DNA of 52,493 bases from an uncultured Bacteroidales bacterium (GTDB lineage Bacteria > Bacteroidota > Bacteroidia > Bacteroidales > UBA932). A program made the translations under genes and the position numbers. Where the stretch lies: positions 1 to 52,493 of the forward strand of contig CAKUPC010000005.1 of NCBI GenBank assembly GCA_934675095.1. The letters run 5' to 3'. The notes beneath the pieces are model-generated. The model did no database searches and was not told the DNA's origin. It saw only the letters and a list, made by a program, of their open reading frames with translations. Shown one piece after another: positions 1 through 8,394 of the stretch; the stretch's first letter is position 1, and every line of letters starts with the position of its first letter.

Positions 1-1313
1 TTGAATCCGAACCTCTTCGTGAAGTTGATGGTCTTGATTATCATCGCGAGGCAGATGTGGAACACGCCCACCGCGACGGCAAGGACCATCTGAACAGGGA
101 ATCCGGCAATCTTCGCGTCCGGAAACCATCCGTCGATGCAGAGAGCCTTGAGCCATTTCGGCGCCCATGACGCTTCGAGTATGCTCATTCCGAAGAATGT
201 CCCGAGCACAAGTCCCACGACGAAGGTCATCCCGCCGAGGAACCCGATGAGACGGTACATCTTTCCGAGGCTCGTGTTCTGCATCTTCAGCTTCATGTAG
301 AGGGCGATGAGCATGAGGACGATTCCGTAGCCGGCGTCGCCCATACACATTGCGAAGAAGAGCATGAAGAACGGCCCGAGCACCGGAGTCGGGTCAAACT
401 CGTCATAGACAGGCATTCCGTACATTCCGGTCAGAACTTCAAAGTTCTTCGCGAACCAGTTGTTCTTCAGCTTGATAGGCGGGTTGTCCTCCTTCTTTGC
501 CGGCTCGTGGGTGTAATAGACATCCATCGAGTCGAACTCACTGCACAGCCTCTCGTCGTCCGATGTCGGAGCGAAGCCGGTGAGAACCGTCACGCAGTTA
601 TCCACAGCCTTTTCAGTAGCCGCCCCGGCGAGGTAGAGGTCGAGCTCGCCGAGCTTTTCCTCGTAGGCCGAGCGGATTTCGTCTCCGCATGACTTGAGGT
701 TCCCGAGCCGGGTCTGCTCGCCCGCGAGCTTGTCCTGAAGTTCAGAGAGGGTCTTCTCGGCCTCGTTCACAGAACCCTCAGGAGCCGCAATCGGCTCAAT
801 CGGGAAGCTGTAGTCCGCGTCTGCGGGAGCGACAGTCACGAAATAGACGGTCGTGTCGGTCTCGCTGATGACTTCGAGCGGCTGAAGCTCGCTCCATGAC
901 GGGTCGAACTTCTTTTTCTGGCAGCTGTAGAACCTCAGTTTAAGTCCCTGGGACTCAAGCGAGTGAATGTCCTTGCTGCTGAACTCGCCCCAAGGCCTGC
1001 GGACAGAGACTTCCTTCTTGGCGGAGGAAATCTCAGCCAATGTTTCCGCAATCTGCTCCTGAGTGTCAAGAACAGCCTTTATCGGGCAGCCGTCGAAGCT
1101 GAACCCTGCTTCGGGTTCTCCCTTGCAGGCCTTGAGAACGGCCATGGCCTTCTTCGCCTCGTCGGCTTCCGCAAGCAGCTCCGATGATTTTTCGTCAACC
1201 GGCTTGAGGGAACGCGTGACATCGACGACCCCAAGCTCCTGCAGCTTAGCCAGAAATTCCTCCGTCTGCTCAGAGAGCATGATGAAGGAGTATTTTGTCA
1301 TCTTAGTTACCAT
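1..1313 (-). CDS. ntpI: V/A-type ATPase subunit I (partial)
   Basis: Subunit I (subunit a) is the membrane stator of the V/A-type ATPase and forms the ion half-channels next to the K ring. The first 437 codons lie in the window and the C-terminus runs off the left edge. The N-terminal half is a soluble, coiled-coil-rich cytoplasmic domain. Hydrophobic membrane segments follow, and the last visible one (residues about 413-431) ends in IIKTINFTKRFGF. The chosen ATG at 1313 overlaps the ntpD stop by 11 bases; a second ATG at 1301 (MTKYSFIM) is possible. It is the last visible gene of the ntp operon. The K (proteolipid) subunit, which decides H+ or Na+ specificity, probably lies further left but is not visible. 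Confidence 0.9.
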   Translation of the reverse strand, partial: MVTKMTKYSFIMLSEQTEEFLAKLQELGVVDVTRSLKPVDEKSSELLAEADEAKKAMAVLKACKGEPEAGFSFDGCPIKAVLDTQEQIAETLAEISSAKKEVSVRRPWGEFSSKDIHSLESQGLKLRFYSCQKKKFDPSWSELQPLEVISETDTTVYFVTVAPADADYSFPIEPIAAPEGSVNEAEKTLSELQDKLAGEQTRLGNLKSCGDEIRSAYEEKLGELDLYLAGAATEKAVDNCVTVLTGFAPTSDDERLCSEFDSMDVYYTHEPAKKEDNPPIKLKNNWFAKNFEVLTGMYGMPVYDEFDPTPVLGPFFMLFFAMCMGDAGYGIVLMLIALYMKLKMQNTSLGKMYRLIGFLGGMTFVVGLVLGTFFGMSILEASWAPKWLKALCIDGWFPDAKIAGFPVQMVLAVAVGVFHICLAMIIKTINFTKRFGF

Positions 1314-1914
1314 CTTGAGCGTCCTCCTCTTCCGCGTGTCTCTGCTTGACAATCTTGGATGCCGCCTTGGAGAGGTTCTCCTCGTCCTCCATATACCTCT
1401 TTATCTTGCGGATGGCTTCCTGATAACCCGGAATCTGCACCTTTTCGTAGAGGTTCACCTTCTGGGTGGTCTTCTTCCTCTGAAAATCCAGAATGCGGCT
1501 CTTTTCCTTATAGACCTCCGACTCGATGCCGAGACGCGAGAGTTCCTTGAGGATTGCCACTCCGTCCGCATACCACGCCGGCTTGGCGAAGGCGTTGAAC
1601 TCGTGGATTTCGAAGGATATGCCCTTGAGCTCCGGGGTCTTCACGCCGGCCACCTTCACCGTGACAAGGTCAACGTCGGTGATGGAAATCAGGCCCGGCT
1701 CGAACTCGTTCCAGAGGGCTGCAAGATAGTCGTATTTTTTGAGGGCGGCTTCAAGATCTTCAATCAGCTTCTCCGAATAATCCTTGGCGCGGCGAACCTC
1801 AAGACGCAGGGCGCTCTCCTTGTTCTTCAACGTCGGGAGGGCGTTCTGGCGCATCTTCAGCTGCTTGCCTATATCATTTAAAGAAGTTTTGTTATATTGA
1901 AATTTGATAGCCAT
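1303..1914 (-). CDS. ntpD: V/A-type ATPase subunit D
   Basis: This 203-residue protein is the central rotor shaft connecting the A3B3 head to the membrane ring. It begins MAIKFQYNKTSL, the usual Bacteroidetes start for this family, and is almost entirely helical with long N- and C-terminal coiled coils. An open frame extends upstream into ntpB, but the ATG at 1914 fits the family and lies just after the ntpB stop. The last 11 bases overlap the ntpI start, which suggests translational coupling. The length is normal and no anomaly is seen. Confidence 0.92.
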   Translation of the reverse strand: MAIKFQYNKTSLNDIGKQLKMRQNALPTLKNKESALRLEVRRAKDYSEKLIEDLEAALKKYDYLAALWNEFEPGLISITDVDLVTVKVAGVKTPELKGISFEIHEFNAFAKPAWYADGVAILKELSRLGIESEVYKEKSRILDFQRKKTTQKVNLYEKVQIPGYQEAIRKIKRYMEDEENLSKAASKIVKQRHAEEEDAQDGN

Positions 1915-1919
1915 TGCTT

Positions 1920-3239
1920 TTAGTTTTTCCAGTATTTGTCGATGAGCGCCTGCTTGATGCCGGTCTCCGCCTTGGAGAAGTACTTGCCGAAGAGCTCCCA
2001 TGCGGTGTCGAGCATCTCGTCGAGGGAGAGGTTGACGTCGATTGAGAGGATTCTCGTGGCGTAGTCCTTAGCGTACGCGAGGCAGCGGTGGTCATAGTCC
2101 GAGAGGTCGAAGCCGTTCTCGAGCTTAGTCTTAGCGTTCTGCGCATCGGCGTAGAGGCGGACGGAGGCGTTCATCACCTGCGAGTGGTCTTCCCTTGTCT
2201 TCTTGCCCTGAACGAGCTGCTTGAGTCGAGAAAGGGAACGGAACGGGTCGATGATGACCTTGCCGGAATCCGGATCCGCGCGGAGGAAGAGCTGTCCCTC
2301 GGTGATGTATCCGGTGTTGTCCGGGATGGCGTGGGTGATGTCGCCGTCGTTGAGCGTCGTCACTGCGATGATTGTGATCGAGCCTCCGTCAGGCAGCTGC
2401 ACGGCCTTCTCGTAAATCTTCGCGAGGTCCGAGTAGAGCGAGCCCGGCATGGAGTCCTTTGACGGAATCTGGTCCATACGGTTCGACACGATAGAGAGCG
2501 CGTCGGCGTAGAGCGTCATGTCGGTGAGGAGTACGAGCACCTTCTCGTTCTTCTCCACGGCGAAATACTCTGCCGCGGTGAGGGCCATGTCCGGGATGAG
2601 GAGCCGCTCCACAGGCGGCTGCTCGGTAGTGTTCACGAAGGATATGATTTTGTCGAGCGCACCGGCTGCCTCGAACTCATGCTTGAAGTAGAGGTAGTCG
2701 TCGTTCGAGAGCCCCATTCCGCCGAGTATAATCTTGTCGACGTCCGCACGGAGGGCAACCTGGGCCATCACGTTGTTGTAAGGCTGGTCGGAGTCCGCGA
2801 AGAACGGAATCTTCTGCCCTGAGACGAGCGTATTGTTCAGGTCGATGCCGGCGATTCCCGTAGGGATAATCTCCGAAGGCTGCTTTCTCTTGTACGGGTT
2901 CACTGACGGGCCGCCGATTTCGCGGACCTCGCCTTCAACCTCGGGGCCTCCGTCGATAGGGTGACCGTATGCGTTGAAGAATCGTCCCGCGAGCTCTTCG
3001 CTGACATGAAGTACAGGCGGCTCGCCGAGGAACATGACCTCGGCGTCGGTAGGGATGCCTTCCGTTCCTGCGAACACCTGAAGCGTGACGAGATCTCCCT
3101 TGGTCTTGACGACCTGTGCGAGCCTGCCGTCAACAACGGCAAGCTCATCGTTGGCAACGCCGTCGGCCTTCAGCGCAACTGTGGCCTTGGTGATGCCTTC
3201 CAATTTCGTATAGATTTTCTGATATGCCTTATTTGCCAT
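1920..3239 (-). CDS. ntpB: V/A-type ATPase subunit B
   Basis: This 439-residue non-catalytic subunit alternates with subunit A in the hexameric head. It resembles the ATP synthase nucleotide-binding fold, but the P-loop position is degenerate (FFADSDQPYNN instead of GxxxxGKT), as expected for B subunits. The SLSRL motif near residue 345 supplies the arginine that completes the catalytic site on subunit A. The start overlaps the ntpA stop by 11 bases, and ntpD begins 5 bases after its stop, so it sits in a tight operon. The length matches Bacteroidetes B subunits. Confidence 0.95.
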   Translation of the reverse strand: MANKAYQKIYTKLEGITKATVALKADGVANDELAVVDGRLAQVVKTKGDLVTLQVFAGTEGIPTDAEVMFLGEPPVLHVSEELAGRFFNAYGHPIDGGPEVEGEVREIGGPSVNPYKRKQPSEIIPTGIAGIDLNNTLVSGQKIPFFADSDQPYNNVMAQVALRADVDKIILGGMGLSNDDYLYFKHEFEAAGALDKIISFVNTTEQPPVERLLIPDMALTAAEYFAVEKNEKVLVLLTDMTLYADALSIVSNRMDQIPSKDSMPGSLYSDLAKIYEKAVQLPDGGSITIIAVTTLNDGDITHAIPDNTGYITEGQLFLRADPDSGKVIIDPFRSLSRLKQLVQGKKTREDHSQVMNASVRLYADAQNAKTKLENGFDLSDYDHRCLAYAKDYATRILSIDVNLSLDEMLDTAWELFGKYFSKAETGIKQALIDKYWKN

Positions 3240-4983
3240 TGCTCAGGAGTGTATTAAGTTGATTTTCAAATGCCTTGAACTGCTCGCCCCGGAACTCTGA
3301 GTAGTTCATCTGACGGAGAATGTTGATGACCTCCTTGAAGAAGTCCCGGCATTTCTCGAAGTCCTCGAACTCGAATGTGCGGTCGCATATTCCGAGCACA
3401 ATCTCGACCATATATTTCTGCCTGTCAAGAGGACAGAGGGCGTCAATCGCATCGAAGGCGTCCTGCTGAAGGATGACGAAGTCGATGAGTTCGGATTTCC
3501 AGAACAGTTCGTGATAGTTCATCGGCACGCCGTCGTCGCCGAGGATGTTGATCTGCTCCTGTGCCTCGCGTCCCTTGCGGATGAGGTTCTTGAGCTTATT
3601 GACTTTCTCACCCCAACCCGGAGCGATGGTCTTTTCGAGATATTCCTGAATCTCAGGGTATTCGAGATACTTAGAATATGAGTCAATCGGGTTCACCGCC
3701 GGATATCTCTTCTGGTCCGCACGCTTCTGCTCAAGAGCGTAGAAGCAGCGTGCCGCCTTCTTCGTCGATTCGGTGACAGGCTCCTTGAGGTTACCTCCCG
3801 CAGGGGACACAGTTCCGATGAAGGTGACTGAACCGGTCTGTCCGTTGTTCAGGACGACCATTCCGGCGCGCGCGTAGAAGTTCGAGATGATGGCTGAAAG
3901 ATCGACCGGGAACGCATCCGCTCCAGGAAGCTCCTCCAGGCGGTTACTCATCTCCCTGAGGGCCTGTGCCCATCTTGAAGTCGAGTCGGCGAGCAGGAGA
4001 ACCTTCATGCCCATGGCGCGGTAGTACTCGCAGATTGTCATCGCCGTATAGACGGATGCCTCTCGTGCCGCCACCGGCATGTTGGAGGTGTTGCAGATGA
4101 TTGTGGTACGCTCCATCAGGTGACGTCCCGTGTGGGGGTCAATCAGCTCAGGGAACTCAGTGAAGATTTCCACGACCTCGTTCGCGCGCTCTCCGCAGGC
4201 GGCCATCACGATGACCTGGGCATCACCCTGCTTTGCGATAGCGTGCTGGAGCACAGTCTTTCCGCAGCCGAACGGCCCCGGGATAAAGCCCGTGCCGCCT
4301 TCCGCGATAGGGTCGAGGGTGTCGATTACGCGCACTCCCGTCTCCATGATTCTCGCGGGCCTCGGCTTCTCTTTGTATCCCTTGACGGCAACCTTGACAG
4401 GCCATTTCTGAGTCATCGTGACCTTCACTTCCTCGCCGTCCTCGTTCACGAGCACCGCCATGGTGTCGTCAATCTTGTGCTGCCCGGCCTGCGCAACCGA
4501 CTTCACGGTGTATTCGCCCTTGAATGCGAACGGCACCATAATCTTGTGAGGCAGCCAGCCTTCCTTCACCTCTCCGAGCCAGTCAGCGGCGCCGACCTTG
4601 TCGCCCGGCTTTGCAATAGGGGTGAAGTCCCAAAGTTTCCCGTGGTCGAGAGGCTCGGTGTATTCGCCCCTCTTGAGGAACACTCCGGTCATCGTCGTAA
4701 GATTGTTCTGGAGTCCGTCATAGCAGCTTGAGAGAAGTCCCGGGCCGAGCGTTACCTCAAGCATCCGGTTCTCAAAAACTACCTTGTTGCCGTTTTTCAG
4801 GCCACGGGTGCTCTCGAACACCTGCACGGCCGCGTTCGAGCCGTTGACCTTGATCACCTCGGCCATGAGCTCGGTTCCGTCAACGTCGATGAAGCAGATT
4901 TCATTCTGCGAAACCGGACCGTCAACCGCGACAGTGACAAGGTTTGAGACGATGCCCGTCACCTTTCCTGTAGTCTTGTTCAT
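3229..4983 (-). CDS. ntpA: V/A-type ATPase catalytic subunit A
   Basis: This 584-residue subunit carries the catalytic sites that couple ATP hydrolysis or synthesis to ion transport. The Walker A loop GPFGCGKT lies at about residues 235-242. The A-type bulge domain typical of V/A ATPases (about residues 115-190) comes before it, and the GER segment (AACGERANEV) and LLADSTSRWAQALREMSNRL follow. Length and order are normal for the family. The gene lies between the DUF2764 gene and ntpB and overlaps ntpB by 11 bases. Whether the enzyme moves H+ or Na+ cannot be told from this subunit. Confidence 0.97.
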   Translation of the reverse strand: MNKTTGKVTGIVSNLVTVAVDGPVSQNEICFIDVDGTELMAEVIKVNGSNAAVQVFESTRGLKNGNKVVFENRMLEVTLGPGLLSSCYDGLQNNLTTMTGVFLKRGEYTEPLDHGKLWDFTPIAKPGDKVGAADWLGEVKEGWLPHKIMVPFAFKGEYTVKSVAQAGQHKIDDTMAVLVNEDGEEVKVTMTQKWPVKVAVKGYKEKPRPARIMETGVRVIDTLDPIAEGGTGFIPGPFGCGKTVLQHAIAKQGDAQVIVMAACGERANEVVEIFTEFPELIDPHTGRHLMERTTIICNTSNMPVAAREASVYTAMTICEYYRAMGMKVLLLADSTSRWAQALREMSNRLEELPGADAFPVDLSAIISNFYARAGMVVLNNGQTGSVTFIGTVSPAGGNLKEPVTESTKKAARCFYALEQKRADQKRYPAVNPIDSYSKYLEYPEIQEYLEKTIAPGWGEKVNKLKNLIRKGREAQEQINILGDDGVPMNYHELFWKSELIDFVILQQDAFDAIDALCPLDRQKYMVEIVLGICDRTFEFEDFEKCRDFFKEVINILRQMNYSEFRGEQFKAFENQLNTLLSNGK

Positions 4984-5053
4984 GTTGTTGATATACTTTA
5001 TTATAAATTATTATTCATATTTTGCAATTGCCGCTCTTCCGCGCCTGCAGGCG

Positions 5054-5674
5054 CTACTGCCCGGCGTTGTACTGCACTCCCTTGAAGGTTCCGCGCACCT
5101 CATCGACCAGCTTGCGGAACATTTCGCGCCCGCTCTGCTCGTCGAGCCTGTACCAGCGCGCCACGACCTGCATCTTGGTTATGAACGCGAGCACGGCCTC
5201 GATATCGAAATAATCGAATACGGTCATGCTCGAAATTCTGTCCCACACAAGGTCGTCAAGCGCCCTTTCACGCACGAGCAGGTCTTCGCCCCGGAGTATC
5301 GCATCCACGGCGTCCGCCTCCTCGAACGGCAGTACGAGCGGCTCCCCGTCCTTGCCGGAGAGAACCATCAGGTCCTTGTCGGCCGGCCTTCCGAGAGCCT
5401 TGTTCAGGAATCTGACCTTCGCGTTCCTCAGATTCAGGTCGAAGCGGAAGTACTCGCGGAGGAAATGGTTCCTGTGCGAGACCGCCTCGGCGTAGAACTC
5501 GGGAGTGAGGTTTTCCTCCTCATATCCCTTCATCAGGAAGTCCACGAGCGCGTTGTCCCTCGAATCCAGCTGCTCGCGTATTTCCGCGATGAACTGGTCC
5601 GGGGTCGTGTCCGTGAACCTGAATCCGCTGTCGATGACCGGTAATCCAGCTATTATGTATTCGTAATTCTTCAT
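5054..5674 (-). CDS. DUF2764 family protein of the V-ATPase operon
   Basis: This 206-residue soluble protein begins MKNYEYIIAGLPVIDSGF and has no signal peptide or membrane segment. I recognise it as the DUF2764 family, found in Bacteroidetes and some other bacteria between ntpE and ntpA. Its constant position suggests an assembly or subunit C-like role; this operon shows no separate recognisable C subunit among the visible genes. That role is an inference from position, not from sequence similarity. It starts 2 bases after the ntpE stop and ends 70 bases before the ntpA start. Confidence 0.8.
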   Translation of the reverse strand: MKNYEYIIAGLPVIDSGFRFTDTTPDQFIAEIREQLDSRDNALVDFLMKGYEEENLTPEFYAEAVSHRNHFLREYFRFDLNLRNAKVRFLNKALGRPADKDLMVLSGKDGEPLVLPFEEADAVDAILRGEDLLVRERALDDLVWDRISSMTVFDYFDIEAVLAFITKMQVVARWYRLDEQSGREMFRKLVDEVRGTFKGVQYNAGQ

Positions 5675-5676
5675 GA

Positions 5677-6282
5677 TTACCCGAAGAGAATTTTCTTTGT
5701 CGCCGGACGGAGATAGTCGCCGATGAGTTCGTTGAAGGCCTCGTCGGTGAAGTTGATGAAGTAGCCGCCGTCCTTCGGTCCGATGGTGAACCCGCCGCCG
5801 ATTTTCTTGCTGAACTTCACTTCCACATCCTTCTTGAGAGTCTTTGCGACCTCGTTCTTCACGAAGCCGTCGAGAGTCTCCTTGGCCGATTCCGGAAGGC
5901 AGAGCTCGATTCCGCAGTCCTTTCCGTCGGCAAATGCCTTGACTGCGGCAGTGATTATCGTCTTGACGAACTCGTCGTCCGAAAGGGCTGTTTTGACCTT
6001 CATGTCGGCAGCCTCGGCGATGACAAGATTCTCGACCGCCTGCCTTGTCTCGCTGACCGCCTGCCTTGACGCGAGCGCGATGTCGCCGGCCGTCTTTGTC
6101 TTAAGGTCATCGGCATCCTTCTGCGCCTTCACCACGATTGCCTCAGCCTGTTTCTTCGCCTCCGCTATGATTGCGTCCGCCTCGGAACGTGCCTTGGCAA
6201 GGAGAGCCTCGCCCTCAGTCTTTCCTTTTGACAGTCCCTCATTGTAGAGCTTTTCTGTCAGTTCCTGCAATTTGTTCTGCAT
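5677..6282 (-). CDS. ntpE: V/A-type ATPase subunit E
   Basis: This 201-residue protein is the peripheral stalk (stator) subunit. The N-terminal half is an Ala/Lys/Glu-rich coiled coil (EALLAKARSEADAIIAEAKK and the following heptads). The C-terminal half is a small globular domain ending FNELIGDYLRPATKKILFG, which binds the top of the head. It is the first gene of the ntp set. Only 67 bases separate it from mmdB on the same strand, and no TAnnTTTG box is visible in that gap, so read-through from the decarboxylase genes is plausible. Confidence 0.88.
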   Translation of the reverse strand: MQNKLQELTEKLYNEGLSKGKTEGEALLAKARSEADAIIAEAKKQAEAIVVKAQKDADDLKTKTAGDIALASRQAVSETRQAVENLVIAEAADMKVKTALSDDEFVKTIITAAVKAFADGKDCGIELCLPESAKETLDGFVKNEVAKTLKKDVEVKFSKKIGGGFTIGPKDGGYFINFTDEAFNELIGDYLRPATKKILFG

Positions 6283-6349
6283 TGTTCGTAATTTTTTTAT
6301 TTTGTTTTATATATTTATCTGTGTGTCAATGTTTTCTATCATATCCTGC

Positions 6350-7492
6350 TTATCCGAGAAAACTCAGCAATATGCCGGCAGCCACGGCCGACCCTATCAC
6401 CCCGGCCACATTCGGCGCCATGGCGTGCATAAGCAGGTGGTTGTCCCTGTCGAACTCTCTTCCCACGATTTCCGAAACTCTTGCCGAATCCGGCACGGCC
6501 GACACGCCGGCATTGCCTATGAGCGGGTTTATCTTCCGTCCTTCCTTACAGAACAGGTTCATGAATTTCACAAAAAGCACACCGCAAAAAGTGGCTATCA
6601 CAAACGAAATCAGCCCCAGAATGAAGATCTTGACCGACTGCGGCGACAGGAACTGGTCCGCCTGAGTTGAGGCTCCGACGGTGAGTCCGATGAGGGTCGT
6701 CACCACGTCGATAAGCGGTCCTCTGGCGGTTTCTGCGAGCCTTCTGGTCACTCCGCTCTCTTTCAGAAGGTTGCCGAAGAACAGCATTCCCAAAAGTGGC
6801 AGACCGGACGGCACGATGAACGCCGTGAGTATGAATCCGACTATCGGGAATATGATTTTCTCCCTCTGGCTGACCTGTCTCGGAGGAGCCATTCTGATGA
6901 TTCTTTCCTTCTTTGTGGTTAATAAAAGCATTATCGGCTTCTGGATTACGGGCACGAGCGCCATGTAGGAATAGGCCGAAACGGCGATTGCCCCCAGAAG
7001 ATGAGGCGCTAGTTTTGAACTCAGAAATATGGCCGTGGGACCGTCCGCGCCGCCGATTATGCCGATTGCGCCGGCTTCCTGAGGGGTGAACCCAAGCCAA
7101 AGGGCTAGCAGGAAAGCTCCGAAAATGCCCATCTGCGCCGCAGCGCCTATGAGTATGAGCCGGGGCTGGGAGATGAGCGAGGAGAAGTCCGTCATCGCTC
7201 CGATGCCGAGAAATATCAGAGGGGGATACCATCCCTTCACAACTCCCTGATAGAGAATGTTCAGCACAGAGCCTTCCTCATAGATGCCTACCTGCATCCC
7301 CTCGGGGAGCGGAATGTTGCCGACGACAATTCCGAAGCCTATCGGGACGAGCAGCAGCGGTTCCCATTTCTTCACGATTCCGAGGACTATGAAAGTAATT
7401 CCAACGGCCACCATGACAAGATGCTGCCAGGTGCAGTTGTAGAATCCTGTATAGCTCCAGAACTGTTGAAGGCTGTCGATGATTTCGTGCAT
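6350..7492 (-). CDS. mmdB: Na+-transporting decarboxylase beta subunit (OadB/MmdB family)
   Basis: This 380-residue integral membrane protein decarboxylates carboxybiotin and uses the energy to export Na+. Many hydrophobic segments are visible. The conserved motif IGGADGPTAIFLSSKLAP contains the key aspartate at residue 150, and the NAGVSAVPDSARV motif lies near residue 330. Both are hallmarks of OadB, MmdB and GcdB. It is the last gene of the decarboxylase set, 32 bases after mmdC. Substrate specificity comes from the alpha subunit, which here looks like methylmalonyl-CoA decarboxylase. Confidence 0.93.
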   Translation of the reverse strand: MHEIIDSLQQFWSYTGFYNCTWQHLVMVAVGITFIVLGIVKKWEPLLLVPIGFGIVVGNIPLPEGMQVGIYEEGSVLNILYQGVVKGWYPPLIFLGIGAMTDFSSLISQPRLILIGAAAQMGIFGAFLLALWLGFTPQEAGAIGIIGGADGPTAIFLSSKLAPHLLGAIAVSAYSYMALVPVIQKPIMLLLTTKKERIIRMAPPRQVSQREKIIFPIVGFILTAFIVPSGLPLLGMLFFGNLLKESGVTRRLAETARGPLIDVVTTLIGLTVGASTQADQFLSPQSVKIFILGLISFVIATFCGVLFVKFMNLFCKEGRKINPLIGNAGVSAVPDSARVSEIVGREFDRDNHLLMHAMAPNVAGVIGSAVAAGILLSFLG

Positions 7493-7524
7493 GGGCTCCG
7501 TCCGCTTTATTCAGTTATTACATT

Positions 7525-8007
7525 TTATCCTATCGTAACGATAGCCGCGCCTTCAAGAACCGAGTCACCCTTTGCCGCACTGACTGCCGTGACTGTCCCG
7601 CTGACGGTTGCCTCAATCTCGTTTTCCATCTTCATCGCCTCCAGCACCGCGACGGTCTGACCGGCCTTCACGCTGTCACCGACCTTGACCTTTATGTCGA
7701 GAATCACGCCGGGGAGGGGCGAGGTTACCGTTTCGCCCTTGCCCGACGGATGTGGGGACGGAGCCTGCACTGGAGGTGCGACTGGCTGTGCGGACGTTGT
7801 CCCGGAAGTCCCGGCTGCGGTCTGAGAGGCAGCCTTATGCACAGGCTGCGGCATTTTCCCGCAATCCCCGGCCGAGACCGCCTGCGCGGAGCCGAGTTCG
7901 ACCTTATAGCCGGTTCCGTTCACCGTCACGTCGGCCACTCCGTTTTCCACAGAATTTACTTCGACATCGTAGTCGTGTCCGTTTATTCTGAAATTATATC
8001 TTCCCAT
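7525..8007 (-). CDS. mmdC: Biotin carboxyl carrier subunit of the decarboxylase
   Basis: This 160-residue protein has an N-terminal segment of about 40 residues (MGRYNFRINGHDYDVEV) and a flexible Ala/Pro/Ser/Thr-rich linker at about 45-90. The C-terminal half is a biotinyl domain with the signature EAMKMENE. Lys126 is the expected biotinylation site. The biotin arm carries CO2 from the carboxyltransferase MmdA to the membrane subunit MmdB. It lies between mmdD and mmdB in the same operon. Length and layout match the gamma subunits of Bacteroidetes methylmalonyl-CoA decarboxylases. Confidence 0.92.
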   Translation of the reverse strand: MGRYNFRINGHDYDVEVNSVENGVADVTVNGTGYKVELGSAQAVSAGDCGKMPQPVHKAASQTAAGTSGTTSAQPVAPPVQAPSPHPSGKGETVTSPLPGVILDIKVKVGDSVKAGQTVAVLEAMKMENEIEATVSGTVTAVSAAKGDSVLEGAAIVTIG

Positions 8008-8059
8008 AAACCGTTGCGTTTATATTCATTCCGTATCCTTCGTTCCGTCGGAGACCGTT

Positions 8060-8374
8060 CTATCTCCGTATCGTTATCACATAGCTCTCGACGTCATGCA
8101 CATCTCCATATCCCTCGGCCTCAAGAGCCATAGAAATCGCGGCCGCGACCTCATCCTCTGTCGTAAGCTCCCTTTCGAGCGCCATTGCCACCGCCGCTGC
8201 GACCTCCGGGGGCATATTCCCTCCGACATCCGTCTTCTTCCCGCGCCTGCCGAATCTGCCTTTCCAGTCCGTGCTCAGCGCCTTGCCTATCCCCGCGTAG
8301 CAGAAATGAAGCACGGTGAGCGCGAAAAAGACGACCAGAACGGAGGTGAGCGTAAGTATGAGTCCGAATTTCAT
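8060..8374 (-). CDS. mmdD: OadG-family small membrane subunit
   Basis: This 104-residue protein has one N-terminal membrane helix (MKFGLILTLTSVLVVFFALTV). A basic stretch (WKGRFGRRGKK) and an acidic, alanine-rich soluble tail ending SYVITIRR follow. That layout is typical of OadG/MmdD, which anchors and stabilises the decarboxylase complex at the membrane. Sequence conservation in this family is low, so the call rests on length, topology and position between mmdA and mmdC. Confidence 0.82.
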   Translation of the reverse strand: MKFGLILTLTSVLVVFFALTVLHFCYAGIGKALSTDWKGRFGRRGKKTDVGGNMPPEVAAAVAMALERELTTEDEVAAAISMALEAEGYGDVHDVESYVITIRR

Positions 8375-8394
8375 GTCACAAAGCCTTTTTCTTT

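Noticed and set aside
6283..6349. A sigma70-like TTGACA and TATAAA pair before ntpE
   Set aside because: The spacing is poor and Bacteroidetes promoters normally use TAnnTTTG, which is absent here; evidence is too weak to call.
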